Shown here one piece after another: positions 61,111-64,000 of a stretch of DNA of 64,000 nt (positions are counted from its first letter, which is position 1; each line of letters begins with the position of its first letter). A program made the translations under genes and the position numbers. The notes under the pieces are model-generated. The model was not told the DNA's origin and did not search any database. It saw nothing but the letters and a program-made list of their open reading frames with translations. The stretch is from Trichuris trichiura (taxonomy: Eukaryota; Nematoda; Enoplea; Trichinellida; Trichuridae): contig JBAJFE010000015.1 in NCBI GenBank assembly GCA_037903355.1, positions 620,001 to 684,000 on the forward strand, written 5' to 3'.

Positions 61111-64000
61111 CATATTTTAACTGTGCGTAAATTTGTTTCATTTGGAAAAAAACGTATGTTTAGCTTAACTAGGAAAGGTGCATGTCGACTGCAGCTGAAC
61201 GTGAGAGTTGCGTGAAAAGAAAGCGAGTCAGTCTGACTTGAAAGGCTATTTTGTCATCGTCGGGAGAATGTTATGTATTTGCAGTTAAACGTGAAAAGTA
61301 ACGCACGTAAACGGTATAGCGTGGATTAATTATAGAAGAGAATGATAGATTTCTTTCAGTTTTAGATTTAAAGTAAATGTTTTCAGAAAAGTGGGTATTG
61401 CGAATTGTTTTCCATTTTCAAAAGTGCTCATCGTTTAAGCTCGCTTTAAACATTTTGAAGCTGGCGCTGTATAAAAGGTATGAGCATAGAAGCAAACAGT
61501 TAAAGTGAAGAACTGTGCTGTTTGCTCGAAACTTTAAGAATACAGTAAAATTGAGGTAAAGAAAGAACAAAAGAATAATGAACGAAACGCAAATGAATAC
61601 AATTCATAGTGGCAAGTGGACAAGAATAAAGCGATGGAAGAAGAAAGCCGTAGAAACCAGGATGATATGAAAGACGGAAAGGAAGCATAGAAGGCGCCAT
61701 GAGAAAGATGAGAAAGAAGAAAAGAAACGACGAAGGACTATTAAAGAAGAAGGAAAGGAATAAGGTAGAAAAATGCGAACGAAGGGAAAGAGAAAGAAGG
61801 AAGAAAAAATTATCGAAGACAATTTTGTGCCAACATAGAGCACACCACACTACATACAAACTTCAACGGGTTTAAACAGAGTTTAAACGATGGCCAAATC
61901 AGAAACTGGAAAATAATTGACATTTCAACAAACTTTCACCAGTTAATTCCCACCTACAATGGATAGCTGTGAATATAAATCCTTTACGATAAAAACTCTT
62001 AAACCGTGATTCTATTTGATTGTGAACATAACGTTTCCGTAAAAGCACAACTTATATTCAGACATGTAATTATTGTTTCTAATATTTTCTTATTAAGTTG
62101 AGATTTAAGGTTTATCGCACCCTGTCGAAGGTCCTTTGAATCAGCGTTGATGGCGAGCAACAATCCGCCCTGAAAGCTCTACTTGGTAAGAAAAGATGAG
62201 AAAACAATACGTCGTATCTTTTTGAATAGTACAATAATGGAGTAATGCACGCAGTTATTTGGAAGTTTTTCATGTGTTATGTAGTTTGCCCGGAAAACCA
62301 GCCTAAATTTATTTTTCTTTTTCAATGACGATTGATAGTTGCCCATGAAACCGACCGTTCACGAAATCTACCGCAACTTTGTCATTCAAATTCCTAAGGA
62401 TAATAAGTGAAGTATACCCAACATGAAAACGGATACGCCCGTGAAAACCAGTAATTTAGTTCCCCATTAAAGACGGAACATCAAAAAGTAAATTTGTTTT
62501 AAGAACAAAGCCTCTTTCAGTTCTTTTATCAGTTGCCATGGATTTTAAGGTTGTAAAATGCTGTATGCACTGCAGTCAGTCTCTCTGTTCATCACACTTT
62601 TTTAGAGTAAATTTGAAATACCGTAGATTCTAATTGACGGAAAAGAGTATTATTTTTTCTTTTTCTCGATAAACTTATTCTTCTTTTCCTTTTCCTATCG
62701 CTTACTGAAGAAATTAGGCAACTTTTAAGTGAACGTTATCACACTAAGCATTTAGGAATTCGTTAAAATCATATCTTTTTAAAGGAATAATCATATTTCA
62801 AAACGTTCTTTGCTCCCAATGTTTATACAATCAGAGTAAATACGATCGTTCTTCAAGGTCAACGAAATAGGTTATCAGTTCATTATATCAGCCAGAGGGA
62901 AGAAATTGTTTGAGCATTTGTTTGCTTTAATCGTATAGTAGTCAGTCCTAATGTTTGCACTTGTAAGATGTAGCTTAACCTCTTATACGCTGAAACGATA
63001 AAATTCTATACTTACAAGCAATGTGTCAATAGTAAGTGGGTTATTGAAACGACCTTATATTAGGTCAATCAGTGATTTGCATACCACTAAAGTATTGTGG
63101 CCGAGACCCAGACGCTCAAAATCAGTGTTCGCTCGTTCCGACTTGCAGAGCAGTTGCTCCTATGCGACTACTGCTGATCGCTGCTCGTTCATTCCAGTGG
63201 TAAATGCTGCCGGTTGGAGGATCCATTTGGAAAAGACCAGTCGCTGGACAGGACGACAGGATGACGGTGCCATATGGAAATGATCGACAGAAATGAAGAA
63301 TTCTTCAAAAGATGATGGACAAACCAGTTCAATGTTGGAATGAAAGATGGTGAGTCTTTTAGTCTTAAACACCTTTCATTTTTTCAACTTTTAGAATCTC
63401 GCTGACGGCTAATTAAAAAGAAATGACCATTATAAATTCGTGAAAAGAGAGCAGAGAAAATTGTCCAAACAGCGGATCGTAAACTCGACCAAAAAAGAGG
63501 ACGAAAAAAGGAAAGGACGACAGCTCAAAACGGGACGACAATTTCAAACCGAGAGGGCCATTCAAAATTCGTGAAGAGGATCGAGCAGAAAATTTCCGGA
63601 CAGCCAATCGTCTAATTGACCAAAAACGAGGACGAAAAAAAGGAAAGGACGACCGGTCAAAACTGGACAACAATTTCAAAACGGAGGACGAGTCAAAGAC
63701 GCTTGACATTTCAATTGCACTATTTTTTGAAAAGACGCTCGAAACTATTTTTTAAAGTAAGAAATTTGTCGTTTTTTGCTTATGTTGATTTTTGCATTAT
63801 TTTAGGTCGAAAAAAGAAAACAGCTGAAGAAACACGATATTTTGCGTCGCTATTTGTCCGTCTGATCAATCCGTCAAAATGTCAAACGACCAAATATTGT
63901 CATACCTGTGGCAGAGAAGACTCGCTCGTTTGGTATTGTCTGTCTTCTGCTGACGTCAACTGGCAATATAATTTTTAGATTCGAGCGATGTCCGTCTGTT
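61111..64000. other. Right-edge region without a recognised gene
   Basis: A strongly purine-rich plus strand (AAAG/GAAGG) runs from about 61555 to 61815 and makes the opposite strand encode Ser/Phe/Leu-rich chance frames. An exon-like block at about 63035-63199 ends at GTAAATG. It reads LHTTKVLWPRPRRSKSVFAR and neighbours, and looks more protein-like than its surroundings, but I cannot name it and no start is visible. The rest is AT-rich, with a 131-bp duplication at 63425-63690. Confidence 0.4.
63425..63690 (+). repeat. 131-bp tandem duplication
   Basis: Two adjacent units begin near 63425 (GACCATTATAAATTCGTGA) and 63556 (GGCCATTCAAAATTCGTGA). Each continues through AGCAGA(A)AA, then GGACGAAAAAAGGAAAGGAC, then CAATTTCAAA. 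They differ by scattered substitutions and small indels. On the minus strand both give a SSFPFF-type peptide, so an open frame persists, but there is no sign of a real gene. Confidence 0.8.

Noticed and set aside
61500..61859. Phe/Ser/Leu-rich minus-strand frame resembling a membrane protein
   Set aside because: It is the complement of a polypurine tract; the hydrophobic look comes from base composition.

Overview
This window is animal nuclear DNA, most likely from a nematode. Every recognisable gene is cut into many small exons by GT-AG introns. Many introns are only about 37-65 bases long, but a few exceed 2 kb. The gene set includes a cuticlin-like zona pellucida (ZP) protein and a secreted CAP-superfamily protein, both typical of roundworms. 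The compact introns would suit an enoplean (clade I) worm such as a whipworm (Trichuris). That placement is an inference and was not tested. No bacterial, viral or CRISPR features were seen.

Seven protein genes can be read with confidence, and for each I followed splice phase through the exons. On the plus strand: an Expanded/FRMD6-type FERM protein (4596-12089), a secreted degenerate CAP protein with a second PLYRL-type domain (14169-17000), and an armadillo-repeat protein of the importin-alpha/TMCO6 kind (18532-19925). On the minus strand: an ELAPOR1/2 (EIG121) transmembrane protein in 19 exons (25520 down to 21178) and a Shal/Kv4 voltage-gated potassium channel (36080 down to 31432). On the plus strand again: UBA3, the catalytic subunit of the NEDD8 E1 (41253-43661), and a cuticlin-like ZP membrane protein (46125-51295). 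The genes have unrelated jobs (Hippo signalling, secretion, trafficking, excitability, neddylation, cuticle), so this is an ordinary mixed neighbourhood and not a functional cluster.

Long stretches between genes (1-4.6 kb, 25.5-31.4 kb, 36-41 kb, 51.3-57.5 kb, 61.1-64 kb) hold only short chance ORFs, microsatellites and repeats. The repeats are the least explained part of the window. They include a 134-bp hAT-like MITE with an 8-bp target duplication (54.3 kb), a second inverted-repeat element between 13-bp direct repeats (20.4 kb), and a roughly 200-bp repeat present both inside and just after the CAP gene. At 57.6-61.1 kb lies an array of about seven diverged ~453-bp units, bracketed on both sides by short modules built on CGTCAAAATG. 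A 131-bp duplication lies near the right edge.

Two introns, one in UBA3 and one in the ELAPOR gene, keep the homologous reading frame only if they begin with GC instead of GT. I found no clearly new biological system. The best leads are the CAP protein's architecture, the WW-binding motifs of the FERM protein, the GC-AG introns and the composite tandem array.
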